NCBI GenBank assembly: GCA_023392075.1
Contig: JAEVZU010000171.1
Coordinates: 1-12,396, forward strand
Length of the DNA stretch: 12,396 bases
Reading direction: 5' to 3'
Source: Bacillota bacterium
GTDB lineage: Bacteria; Bacillota; Clostridia; Acetivibrionales; DSM-1351
Part shown: positions 6,946 to 12,396 of the stretch, piece by piece
How the letters are laid out: every line of letters begins with the position of its first letter
How positions within the stretch are numbered: position 1 is the first letter of the stretch
Made by a program: the position numbers and the translations under genes
Notes under the pieces: generated by a model
Databases searched by the model: none
Told to the model about the DNA's origin: nothing
What the model saw: only the letters and a program-made list of their open reading frames with translations

Positions 6946-7441
6946 CTAATCCGTCCTCCTTTTGCAGTTGAAAGCTATTGAATGAATGCTGTTCGTGAAT
7001 GTGCCGCGCAAGTTGTGTAAGCTCTCTCCCGGCTAAAAGCTCCAACGAGCCATGACAGCCTTCGTTGTAAGCCTTTTTCATAAACTCTATGAGTTCATCA
7101 TCGGTTATGACGTCCAAGGTATCATTTTTAAACTCATAAAACAGATCAATCAGTTCATGCAGCGTTTCTTCATAATTTTGCTGCGATATATATGGAGAAT
7201 CGCAAAATGCTGCAATTAGTTTTTGTGGGACGGTGCCGCCAAACTCAATACGCCCTGTTTTTTTCAGTGAATTCACGCGAGTTTCCGCTAAGGCAATGGC
7301 CTGTTGTGCAGACAAAGCCAAGCCATACGCAGCAGTATCTTTATTGCACGAAAAGATTTCTTCTGCGGTTTGTTGCAGCATGAGAGTTCCACCGATCGTT
7401 ACCAACTCAAGACTTTTGTTTTCCTCCTTCGGCATAATCAT
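6932..7441 (-). CDS. DUF6323 family protein
   Basis: A 169-aa protein matching the DUF6323 family: AEEIFSCNKDTAAYGLALSA, then a TRVNSLKKTGRIEFGG segment, FCDSPYISQQNYEETLHEL, and an acidic DVITDDELIEFMKKAYNEGC motif before GSLELLAG. It looks soluble and helical, with no catalytic signature I can name; the function is unknown. The DDELIEFM stretch is a strong family hallmark. The chosen ATG at 7441 follows AGGGGGAT closely; an ATG two codons later has better spacing, and homologues often start nearer the later TLMLQQ methionine, so the first ~20 residues are uncertain. It is coupled by overlap to DUF6179 and lies 48 bases after the GyrI-like gene, consistent with one operon. Confidence 0.84.
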   Translation of the reverse strand: MIMPKEENKSLELVTIGGTLMLQQTAEEIFSCNKDTAAYGLALSAQQAIALAETRVNSLKKTGRIEFGGTVPQKLIAAFCDSPYISQQNYEETLHELIDLFYEFKNDTLDVITDDELIEFMKKAYNEGCHGSLELLAGRELTQLARHIHEQHSFNSFQLQKEDGLDGQA

Positions 7442-7489
7442 CTATCCCCCTAATTTGAACAACATATTCGCATAACTGCACTGTAAAAA

Positions 7490-7954
7490 TCACATTACGG
7501 GCACACAAAGCTCGCAGTAATGCTGATCAACGAGTCTTTTTGCATAACGCTCCAGAATCGGTTTTGAAAAATCAAGCTCATATCCTTTTTCACAAAGAGC
7601 CGGAATCATCCTCCACGCACTCTGCACAGCCTGCGCTGTGTGAGGAATCAGCAATGTGGCATATTTGCCGCTGGGTACCGTCTTGATAGAAATTTCCTGA
7701 GATTCGCACTTAAAATTATCTTCCACGACCATGCAAACATCATAACGGCAGTTTTCTGCTGCGACGGTATTCATATCGTCGAGTGCCATACCTAAAATTA
7801 CGGTATCTCCGCAGAAAAGCTGATTGTTTTGAAGCCATGTCTTGAATCGCTCCATCAATTCATGATTCTCAGGACCATAAGCTCCTGTACGCCTCATATA
7901 AATCACTTTCATGCAGGGAATCATCTCATCTTGGATGCTGATATTTTGCATCAT
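7490..7954 (-). CDS. GyrI-like small-molecule-binding domain protein
   Basis: A 154-aa stand-alone GyrI-like (SbmC/AraC effector-binding) domain. Typical parts are the opening strand CMKVIYMRRTGAYGP, a helix ELMERFKTWLQNN, the ILGMALDDMNTV region, YDVCMVV, VPSGKYATLLIPHTAQAVQS and the closing ERYAKRLVDQHYCELCVPV. Domains of this fold bind hydrophobic small molecules, either fused to transcription factors or alone as sequestering or hydrolytic proteins. There is no DNA-binding domain here. It lies between a TetR regulator (161 bases upstream) and the DUF6323/DUF6179 pair (48 bases downstream), suggesting a ligand shared by the module; that is inference. AGGAGGT sits 4 bases before the ATG at 7954; a second ATG directly follows. 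Confidence 0.85.
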   Translation of the reverse strand: MMQNISIQDEMIPCMKVIYMRRTGAYGPENHELMERFKTWLQNNQLFCGDTVILGMALDDMNTVAAENCRYDVCMVVEDNFKCESQEISIKTVPSGKYATLLIPHTAQAVQSAWRMIPALCEKGYELDFSKPILERYAKRLVDQHYCELCVPVM

Positions 7955-8115
7955 TTTTACCTCCTGTCATTCTTTAAATAACTTTTGTCAGTTTGTTCTG
8001 TGTATACGTACAAAAAAATACAACATTGGAGTCGGTGGTTGCAAATACGTCACACTAATGTAGAGCATACGATGCAGTAGTATAGCTTCTTTCCCCTTAT
8101 TAAGCCGCTGTAAGG

Positions 8116-8760
8116 TTATATATGCTCCTCCAAAATGGAATTGATTATCTGCTTGAAACCATATTCTAAAAAATCTTCCTCGGAAGTTCCAAGGAATGCG
8201 AACAGAAAACTCCCTTTTGTTTGAACAAGTGAAAGTAAAGAAGAAATACTAGACCATAGAATATAAACAGTTTGCATTGTAATAATATTATTTCGCACAA
8301 AACCATCGTTTTTACCTTGTTCAATAAAGTCAGCAAGTAGCTCGTTAATTTTTGTCCCAAGTGAAAGGACATTAGTAACAGTCGGGGATAGATTATCCAA
8401 ATGTAATTTACTTGTTTTGCTTTCTGTTACACTTTCCAAAGAATGGGGACACTCTGCCTGGTATTTTTTCATGGCCATGCAAATCCCCTTATAACGCCTA
8501 AAAAAATCGTTGCTTTCAGATATCACATTTTCAATATCACATTTCAAAGACAGTAATCCCTTCTCAACAATATGATGAAGAATATCATCCTTGCTTTCGT
8601 AATAAGCATAAATAGTTCTGCGGCTATATTCGGAAACCTTTGAAATATCCTCGATTGTGGTTTGCGCGAATCCTTTTTCCGAAAACATCTTTTCAGCTGC
8701 CGTCAAAATTTTCTCTCTGTGCAGATCTGCAACAGCTTCTTTTTTATTTTGTCTCCCCAC
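8116..8760 (-). CDS. TetR/AcrR family transcriptional regulator
   Basis: A 214-aa regulator with the N-terminal TetR helix-turn-helix (about residues 14-62): EKILTAAEKMFSEKGFAQTT, then IEDISKVSEYSRRTIYAYY with recognition helix SRRTIYAYYESKDDIL. The C-terminal part is the usual variable ligand-binding and dimerisation region. Such proteins normally repress until a ligand binds. The start is GTG at 8760 with only a weak GGATG upstream and no better in-frame start before a stop. Its own promoter carries inverted repeats suitable for autorepression. The GyrI-like, DUF6323, DUF6179 and isomerase genes follow on the same strand and are natural candidate targets, though the 161-base gap could hold a separate promoter. 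The ligand is unknown. Confidence 0.92.
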   Translation of the reverse strand: MGRQNKKEAVADLHREKILTAAEKMFSEKGFAQTTIEDISKVSEYSRRTIYAYYESKDDILHHIVEKGLLSLKCDIENVISESNDFFRRYKGICMAMKKYQAECPHSLESVTESKTSKLHLDNLSPTVTNVLSLGTKINELLADFIEQGKNDGFVRNNIITMQTVYILWSSISSLLSLVQTKGSFLFAFLGTSEEDFLEYGFKQIINSILEEHI

Positions 8761-8782
8761 TTTTACACATCCATTCTATTTG

Positions 8783-8851
8783 GTATATTACGAGTATACT
8801 TTATGTATTTCAGCATGTCAACACATTTCGAGAAAAAGTACAAACATGCTG
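8783..8851 (-). promoter_or_regulatory. TetR gene promoter with candidate operators
   Basis: On the minus strand a consensus -35 TTGACA (8821-8816), a 17-base spacer and TATACT (8798-8793) form the best promoter in the window, ending 33 bases before the GTG start. GTATA/TATAC with a 7-base spacer (8799-8783) overlaps the -10 box, and AGTATACT there is itself palindromic. A second perfect 8-base inverted repeat, CAGCATGT (8851-8844) with ACATGCTG (8818-8811), overlaps the -35 box. Either could be the regulator's operator, giving autorepression; which one is used is inference. Confidence 0.65.
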
Positions 8852-9071
8852 GCCTAATTATGCAGTAAGTGGATTCCTTGTGACACTACGTATCTGAGGA
8901 CGGACGAGCTATTTTTCATATCCTGCCGTAGTTTGATGGAATAGTTTTCTTGAATCCAGAAGCTGATTTAGATTTTTCCGTTCGGTATTTTGATTGGACG
9001 CTGTTCGAGTACTTCGTTGTATGGTTTTGAATAATTTTACAAATCAAACAAATAAATATTAACATTTGATA
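8852..9071. other. gap between hydrolase and TetR gene, possible decayed coding DNA
   Basis: No intact gene is visible. Two overlapping stretches look coding-like, on opposite strands. On the plus strand, 8935-9030 reads 31 codons including NPEADLDFSVRYFDWTLFEY and ends at TGA, after an in-frame TAG. On the minus strand, a stretch ending in TAG at 8856-8854 includes MKNSSSVLRYVVSQGIHLLH. I recognise neither. The segment 9000-9071 is very AT-rich and probably only the 3' flank of the hydrolase gene, with a weak ATCAAA/TTTGAT dyad but no clear terminator. Confidence 0.4.
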
Positions 9072-9710
9072 TCATTCGGCTAAAATACTCTCTATTATTT
9101 CTGCTAATCCCTTGTAATTTTCAACCATTGGCATATGGCAGGAGTTTTCAATAAATCTAAAGTCTATTTTTGAAACAATATCGTCATCAAGACATAAATC
9201 ACTAATTCTATTGGCATAGAATTTTTGCCCTCTGTCCCCATATATTCCATAAACTTTAGAATTTATTTTTCTAATATAATCGGTATAGTTAAAATCCACT
9301 TGTAATTCCTTTTTTAAGCAATCACTATAGTATTTCGCCTCTCCCTTTATCATAGAAATGATTTTTTCACCATATTGTTCCATATTAGAAGGAAGCATCA
9401 AGTTTCGATAAAAGCTATTTGCAGGTTTCAGATTGGAGTCAATAAGAATTACTTTGTCACATCTTAACTTGAAATCTGCAACCAACTCTAATCCAATAAT
9501 TCCTCCCATACTATGACCTAGAATAAAATCAAACCTTTCATTTCCATAAGTTGCATATATCCAATTTGTAATATCTGAAATGCTGTTTGCTTTTTCTAGA
9601 ATATTATGTGGATATTCTACAAATGTAACATTATGTACTGATAATTCACATTTCAGTGTATCCCACACATCAACAGTGCAGTTTGCACCATACAAAACCA
9701 ATCCTCTCAT
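9072..9710 (-). CDS. alpha/beta hydrolase
   Basis: A compact 212-aa alpha/beta hydrolase. The nucleophile elbow is GHSMGG (S67), the acid is probably D159 in GIYGDRG, and the base H192 in ENSCHMPM, giving a complete catalytic triad in the normal order. The N-terminus VLYGANCTVDVWDTL resembles the early oxyanion-loop region, although the usual HG dipeptide is replaced by YG. The lid region between the core strands is short. There is no signal peptide, so it is likely a cytoplasmic esterase, thioesterase or similar; the substrate cannot be inferred. GGAGGTG lies about 8 bases before the ATG at 9710. The gene is separated by ~180 bases from the ACT gene upstream, a gap containing a TATAAT (9818-9813) and a perfect palindrome GTTAATTAAC. 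Confidence 0.85.
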   Translation of the reverse strand: MRGLVLYGANCTVDVWDTLKCELSVHNVTFVEYPHNILEKANSISDITNWIYATYGNERFDFILGHSMGGIIGLELVADFKLRCDKVILIDSNLKPANSFYRNLMLPSNMEQYGEKIISMIKGEAKYYSDCLKKELQVDFNYTDYIRKINSKVYGIYGDRGQKFYANRISDLCLDDDIVSKIDFRFIENSCHMPMVENYKGLAEIIESILAE

Positions 9711-9841
9711 GAGAAAAACACCTCCACATCCTTAAATACTGTTAACTCCATTTTAGCCCACCTTAATGCCATTGTTAATTAACCTCATTTTTGTTTACTT
9801 AAAGCATGGTGGATTATATGTCACACAGTTTTTTTCAACCT

Positions 9842-9888
9842 CTTAAGCTCAGTCCTATATAAAACTTTGTGTCCCTGCCTTTAGACCC
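9842..9888 (-). promoter_or_regulatory. degenerate c-di-GMP-I riboswitch-like fragment
   Basis: Directly after the ACT gene stop, the minus strand reads GGGTCTAAAGGCAGGGACAC then AAAG, then an ATATAGGACTGAG segment. TAAAGGCAGGGACACAAAG differs at only two positions from TAAAGACAGGGACGCAAAG in the intact aptamer at the left end, and the following TATAGG...TAAG elements keep the same order. The 5' strand of the first stem and the UAGCC-GGUUGCC closing part are missing or unrecognisable, so it should not bind ligand. It may be a decayed aptamer once placed before the hydrolase gene, or a chance resemblance. Confidence 0.4.
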
Positions 9889-10257
9889 TTACATAACAAT
9901 CTCATAACCATTGTTCTCTAAAACTTTTAACGCCTTCTCAAAATTTCTTTCCTTGATAAAAATATAATCTGTCTGATAGGTTGATACCGCGAAGATACTT
10001 ATTTCATTTTCCGCCAGTATTGATGAGATTTTCGATAAGATTCCTATTAAAGAAAAATCCAGTACACCTTGAATGCGGAATCCTCTCCAGCCATCTTCCC
10101 GATCCAACGTATTATCAGGAACGTTTTTGTCAGTACATACCAGGGATAATTCCTCATCTGTTTTACTTAGAAAGTAGTACTCAGCCTTAAAATCAACCTG
10201 GCTAATATTTTCAATTTTGCATACGGTAAACACTTCTCTTAGCACATTAATTTTCAT
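9889..10257 (-). CDS. ACT domain-containing protein
   Basis: A 122-aa protein of the small two-ACT-module family (ACT_7/CASTOR-like, formerly DUF2241 type). Typical signatures are AEYYFLSKTDEELSLVCTD (about 25-43), GWRGFRIQGVLDFSLIGILS and ISIFAVSTYQTDYIFIKERN, ending with a helix and the last strand. ACT domains bind amino acids as sensors; members of this stand-alone family have no established target in bacteria. Length and domain content are complete. AGGGGTG lies 6 bases before the ATG at 10257. It stands alone, with 178 bases upstream that include repeat element A, which carries a TATAAT on this strand (10375-10370) that could be its -10 box. Confidence 0.88.
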   Translation of the reverse strand: MKINVLREVFTVCKIENISQVDFKAEYYFLSKTDEELSLVCTDKNVPDNTLDREDGWRGFRIQGVLDFSLIGILSKISSILAENEISIFAVSTYQTDYIFIKERNFEKALKVLENNGYEIVM

Positions 10258-10365
10258 TTATTCACCCCTAATATAAAACTCTTTTTCTTTTCCATATGCT
10301 TTCATACATTCTCAATCTGATCATTTATATCAGACACTTGTATAGATTCAGAATATAAAACCATT

Positions 10366-10422
10366 ACGGATTATACGGATTTTGGACTGTTGCGCTTTTG
10401 TGAAACATATCGAAGTATGTTT
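10366..10422. repeat. intergenic repeat element A with hairpin
   Basis: First of three related elements. The core GGATTTTGGACTGTTGCGCT (10377 on) aligns with element C at 23 of 29 positions (my hand alignment), and ATTATA sits one base before the core in both. It lies 3' of the first cupin gene and 5' of the ACT gene. A perfect 7-base stem AAACATA/TATGTTT (10403-10422) follows; its T-run is on the plus strand, where no gene ends, so I do not call it a terminator. Confidence 0.55.
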
Positions 10423-10435
10423 TTGTTATATTTTT

Positions 10436-10777
10436 CTATTCAAAAAGAATTCTATCACCTTGACCCGGAGGTGTGGAAATTACTAAAAACTCTATCTCAT
10501 GATCAGAATTATTCATCATTTGGTGAGGAATTCCAGATAATATCTCTATACCTTCATGCTCATTTAATATAATAAGTTCCTTATTAACCTCTATAGCTGC
10601 TTCTCCTGAAAGTACAAAGAAAAACTGTTTTGCTTTCTGATGGAAGTGCTTAACTTCCGATGTTTTTGGAGGCATTTTTTCATGTATGATACTTAATTCA
10701 CAATTTTTTACCAAATGCCATCCATCACATATGTTTCCCCAAATATAGTGTTCTGCATTAATCTTGCTGATTTTCAA
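10436..10777 (-). CDS. single-domain cupin protein
   Basis: A 113-aa small cupin. Motif 1 is seen as KHFHQKAKQFFFVLSGEA (HxH at H44 and H46; the usual glutamate is replaced by glutamine Q51), and motif 2 as LSGIPHQMMNNS with the metal histidine H85. The PPGQG near the end is typical of this sub-group. Small cupins of this type bind a metal and serve as isomerases, dioxygenases or sugar-binding proteins; the function is not predictable here. The start is TTG at 10777 with GGGGGA 7 bases upstream; no ATG or GTG in frame gives a full-length protein. It is flanked by repeat elements A (3') and B (5'). Confidence 0.82.
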   Translation of the reverse strand: MKISKINAEHYIWGNICDGWHLVKNCELSIIHEKMPPKTSEVKHFHQKAKQFFFVLSGEAAIEVNKELIILNEHEGIEILSGIPHQMMNNSDHEIEFLVISTPPGQGDRILFE

Positions 10778-10819
10778 CTCTTATTCCCCCATTATAGACT
10801 TTATATCAATTAAAACCAT

Positions 10820-10868
10820 GCATATCATATGGAATTTGGCTGTTATGCGTTAAACGAAGATAGCAAAC
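10820..10868. repeat. intergenic repeat element B
   Basis: Second copy of the element: GCATATCATATGGAATTTGG matches the corresponding 20 bases of element C at 17 positions, and CTGTTATGCG continues the alignment with element A. It lies 3' of the broken cupin gene and 5' of the intact one. GTTATGC (10842-10848) and GCAAAC (10863-10868) form an imperfect dyad. The minus strand shows TATGAT where copies A and C have TATAAT. Confidence 0.5.
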
Positions 10869-10894
10869 CAGCACACCCCTGCATATTGCTTGTA

Positions 10895-11362
10895 TTATTC
10901 TTCATCATAATAATCAACTTGCTGGCTTATCTTAAAAAACTTATTAATATTCTTGCCCAGAATTCCAACTTTTCCCGAATCAGGATAAAACGCTACATCA
11001 ATATCGCTATGTGTGTCAAAATCTAAATATTCAAGTGTATCCGTTTCAGATGTATTTGTTAATTTATGAGCCCCCTTTTCATTCGCTGGAAAAAACAAAA
11101 AGTCACCAGCAAATACTTCTTTTTCTCCTGTAGGAGTTTTAAGAATTCCATTACCTTTAAGGATATAAAAGGCTTCTTCATTCTCTGTATGATAATGATA
11201 TGGATATGCAGATTTCCCCGGAGGTATCAGATAAACAGATATTGCGCATCGCTGAGCATTACCATTTGATACCAGTTCGAGTTTAAAGTATTCATATCCG
11301 GCGTGTTAATTTTTATGTATAAATGGTATGTCCTGAACTTTAATTTTTATTATTTCATCCAT
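10895..11362 (-). pseudogene. cupin protein interrupted by one in-frame stop
   Basis: Reading from ATG at 11362 (GGAG just upstream), 18 codons (MDEIIKIKVQDIPFIHKN) are followed by TAA at 11308-11306, and the same frame then continues without interruption to the natural stop at 10895 as a complete cupin. Motif 1 is GKSAYPYHYHTENEEAFYIL and motif 2 GDFLFFPANEKGAHKLTN, with all metal-binding histidines and the glutamate present. No ATG, GTG or TTG in frame lies between the stop and motif 2; the first usable start (TTG at 11098) would drop motif 1. The gene thus has a single nonsense change in otherwise well-kept coding sequence, pointing to recent inactivation or a base-call error. The full protein would be 155 residues. 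Confidence 0.82.
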
Positions 11363-11409
11363 CTACTCCGATTTTTTAGAATTATTATCATTCGCACTAT
11401 AAAGTAACT

Positions 11410-11469
11410 GCATATTATATGGATTTTAGAACGTTGCGCTTTTTTAAAGATGCGAATTAAAAAATATGC
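11410..11469. repeat. intergenic repeat element C, flanked by short inverted repeats
   Basis: Third copy of the element, containing GCATATTATATGGATTTTAG and GTTGCGCTTTTTT. It fills the gap between the first GNAT gene (its stop adjoins the element) and the broken cupin. The outer ends GCATATT (11410-11416) and AATATGC (11463-11469) are perfect 7-base inverted repeats. On the minus strand the element supplies TATAAT (11419-11414), ~50 bases before the cupin start, so it may also carry the -10 box of that gene. Confidence 0.55.
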
Positions 11470-11904
11470 TTATTTTGTATATATCATTGGTGTATACCTT
11501 ATGCCATCTGTCAACTGCTCCGTATTTGCGTCAATAAAGCCCAAATGATGATAGGCTTCAATCGCATATGGAGAAGAATTAACTGTTATTTTGTTTGATG
11601 AACTGTTTTCTATAACTGCTTTAATGAGTTTTTTACCAATTCCTTGTCTATGGTATTTTCCATCAACAAAAAGCAGTGCAATATGATTTCCTTCATTTCG
11701 TGTTGCAATGACACCAAGTATTTTATTATTATCAAAAGCACCATATATAGTAAGGTTATCTATAAATTCTTGGCTGCCAATACAGTTTCTAAAAGTATTT
11801 ATTCCTTCTTCAATATAATCGGGTGCTTCATACATCATAAAAACATTCAATACAAGTTTTAATGCCTCATCCATATCCGACTGTGCCAGTTTTTTTATAA
11901 CCAT
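11470..11904 (-). CDS. GNAT family N-acetyltransferase
   Basis: A 144-aa acetyltransferase of the GNAT fold, which moves the acetyl group of acetyl-CoA to an amine. The acetyl-CoA-binding motif A is clear: HIALLFVDGKYHRQGIGKKL with the RQGIGK pyrophosphate loop, preceded by strand KILGVIATR and followed by a VNSSPYAIEAYHHLGF region typical of motif B. Length is normal for a single-domain member. I start at ATG 11904 because GGAGG lies 8 bases upstream; the longer reading from TTG 11919 would use that ribosome binding site as coding sequence. The substrate is unknown. Element C begins right at its 3' end. Confidence 0.87.
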   Translation of the reverse strand: MVIKKLAQSDMDEALKLVLNVFMMYEAPDYIEEGINTFRNCIGSQEFIDNLTIYGAFDNNKILGVIATRNEGNHIALLFVDGKYHRQGIGKKLIKAVIENSSSNKITVNSSPYAIEAYHHLGFIDANTEQLTDGIRYTPMIYTK

Positions 11905-11968
11905 TTTCTTTTCCTCCAATAAAAATGAATATTATTTGTTTCATCTATCGGTAATAAATTTGAATTAG

Positions 11969-12298
11969 TTATAAATCTTTTTTCATACATACGCTATTTT
12001 TATTACCTATATATGGTTCAAAATTTTGTGTCATGGTATATCCCAGACCATGATATAAATTAATTGCTTCATGTTGCTTTATTCCTGTCTCTAATACAGC
12101 ATATCTGTACCCGTCGCTTTTACCCAATCTTTCCAATTCATTAACAACTAATTTGGAAAATCCCTGCCGTCTAAATTCTTTCTTTACAAATATCCTTTTT
12201 AGTTCAATAGAATCCATATGATGTTCTTTAAAAGCTCCGCAGGCAATAGGCACCTCATTATTATATATAATGATGTTACCCCGATAAATTAGACACAA
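11969..12298 (-). pseudogene. GNAT acetyltransferase truncated by an IS element
   Basis: From about 12270 down, this frame encodes the core and C-terminal part of a GNAT enzyme: YNNEVPIACGAFKEHHMDSI, then ELKRIFVKKEFRRQGFSKLV with the RRQGFS acetyl-CoA loop, then YAVLETGIKQHEAINLYHGLG. Relatives have some 45-50 further residues at the N-terminus; here they are replaced by codons lying in the terminal bases of an IS3-family element (12271 onward). The only upstream start is a TTG (12298) inside the IS end with no ribosome binding site. The frame is otherwise intact, so the disruption looks recent. A shortened product from an IS-borne start is possible but unlikely to be active. Confidence 0.7.
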
Positions 12299-12396
12299 AG
12301 AATGGCGGGATTTCTCCGTTTTTCTTTGTATCTTATTAAATTTTATTTAAGCCGCTCTGTTTTGTTTTTCAAATTCTTCAGGCGACTTATAGCCAA
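12271..12396 (-). mobile_element. IS3-family insertion sequence, 3' end only
   Basis: The right edge of the window cuts an insertion sequence whose transposase reads leftward. The terminal sequence on the plus strand, TGATGTTACCCCGATAAATT followed by AGACACAAAG, has the TG...CA end type of the IS3 family and an end resembling other elements with a GACAC segment. The boundary at 12271 (or 12274) is placed where GNAT homology begins. The other end, the second inverted repeat and the target duplication are outside the window, so the exact limit is not proven. Confidence 0.65.
12347..12396 (-). CDS. IS3-family transposase, C-terminal fragment
   Basis: The last 15 codons before a TAA at 12347 read GYKSPEEFEKQNRAA. 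This is the characteristic C-terminal tail of the IS3-family integrase-type (rve) transposase OrfB, which usually ends LGYxSPxEY or similar. The rest of the protein, including the DDE residues, lies beyond the right edge. The frame and its position ~75 bases from the putative IS end fit the family. Confidence 0.8.
   Translation of the reverse strand, partial: GYKSPEEFEKQNRAA

Noticed and set aside
7192..7475. Plus-strand ORFs of 63 and 80 codons across DUF6323
   Set aside because: They are antisense shadows of a recognised conserved gene and lack ribosome binding sites.
8640..8897. Three overlapping plus-strand ORFs over the TetR start
   Set aside because: They run antisense to the helix-turn-helix coding region and through its promoter; none has a ribosome binding site or a recognisable product.
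10403..10425. Intrinsic terminator (AAACATA/TATGTTT followed by Ts)
   Set aside because: The T-run is on the plus strand, where no gene ends; on the minus strand the hairpin is followed by CACAAAAG.
10366..11469. Canonical integron attC sites
   Set aside because: GTTGCGC and GTTATGC do not fit the GTTRRRY core, and clear RYYYAAC partners with the usual two-simple-site fold are missing. I keep the repeats but not the attC label.
11905..11919. Upstream TTG start for the first GNAT gene
   Set aside because: Its first codons are the GGAGG ribosome binding site of the better ATG at 11904.

Overview
The window looks like a chromosomal segment of a low-GC Gram-positive bacterium, most likely a gut-type member of the Clostridia (Lachnospiraceae or a relative). 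The clues are strong AGGAGG-like ribosome binding sites, a GEMM-I cyclic-di-GMP riboswitch of clostridial style, the DUF6323/DUF6179 gene pair, and AT-rich intergenic DNA. Every gene I can support lies on the minus strand, so transcription runs from high to low coordinates. The assignment comes from reading the sequence, not from a database search.

Left part (1-4397). A c-di-GMP-I aptamer at about 150-238 belongs to the leader of a gene beyond the left edge. Upstream of it is a catabolic-type threonine/serine dehydratase-like PLP enzyme. Then comes a scarred stretch: a short truncated ORF, the last ~50 codons of a thiD (hydroxymethylpyrimidine phosphate kinase) gene with no body, and two diverged tandem kinases of the aminoglycoside phosphotransferase fold. 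The first kinase reads through into the thiD remnant out of frame, which gives it a foreign tail. A C_GCAxxG_C_C family cysteine-rich protein follows.

Middle part (4398-8851). A sugar phosphate isomerase/epimerase-like TIM barrel, DUF6179, DUF6323, a GyrI-like effector-binding protein and a TetR regulator lie head to tail. DUF6179 and DUF6323 overlap by 14 bases and the isomerase begins 20 bases after DUF6179, so at least these three should be co-transcribed. The TetR gene has a very good sigma-A promoter (TTGACA, 17 bases, TATACT) carrying two inverted repeats that could be its own operators. A plausible reading is a ligand-sensing module: regulator, small-molecule-binding protein and two conserved proteins of unknown function.

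Right part (8852-12396). Small, single, functionally unrelated genes follow: an alpha/beta hydrolase, an ACT-domain protein, two cupins and two GNAT acetyltransferases. Three successive gene junctions carry related ~40-base elements just 3' of a gene, giving a cassette-like look, although canonical integron attC sites are not evident. Decay is visible here too. The second cupin has one in-frame TAA at codon 19, the second GNAT has lost its N-terminus to an IS3-family element whose transposase C-terminus is cut by the right edge, and a degenerate piece of c-di-GMP-I aptamer sits just after the ACT gene. Overall the window is an accessory region shaped by insertions, deletions and gene decay around a few intact enzymes.
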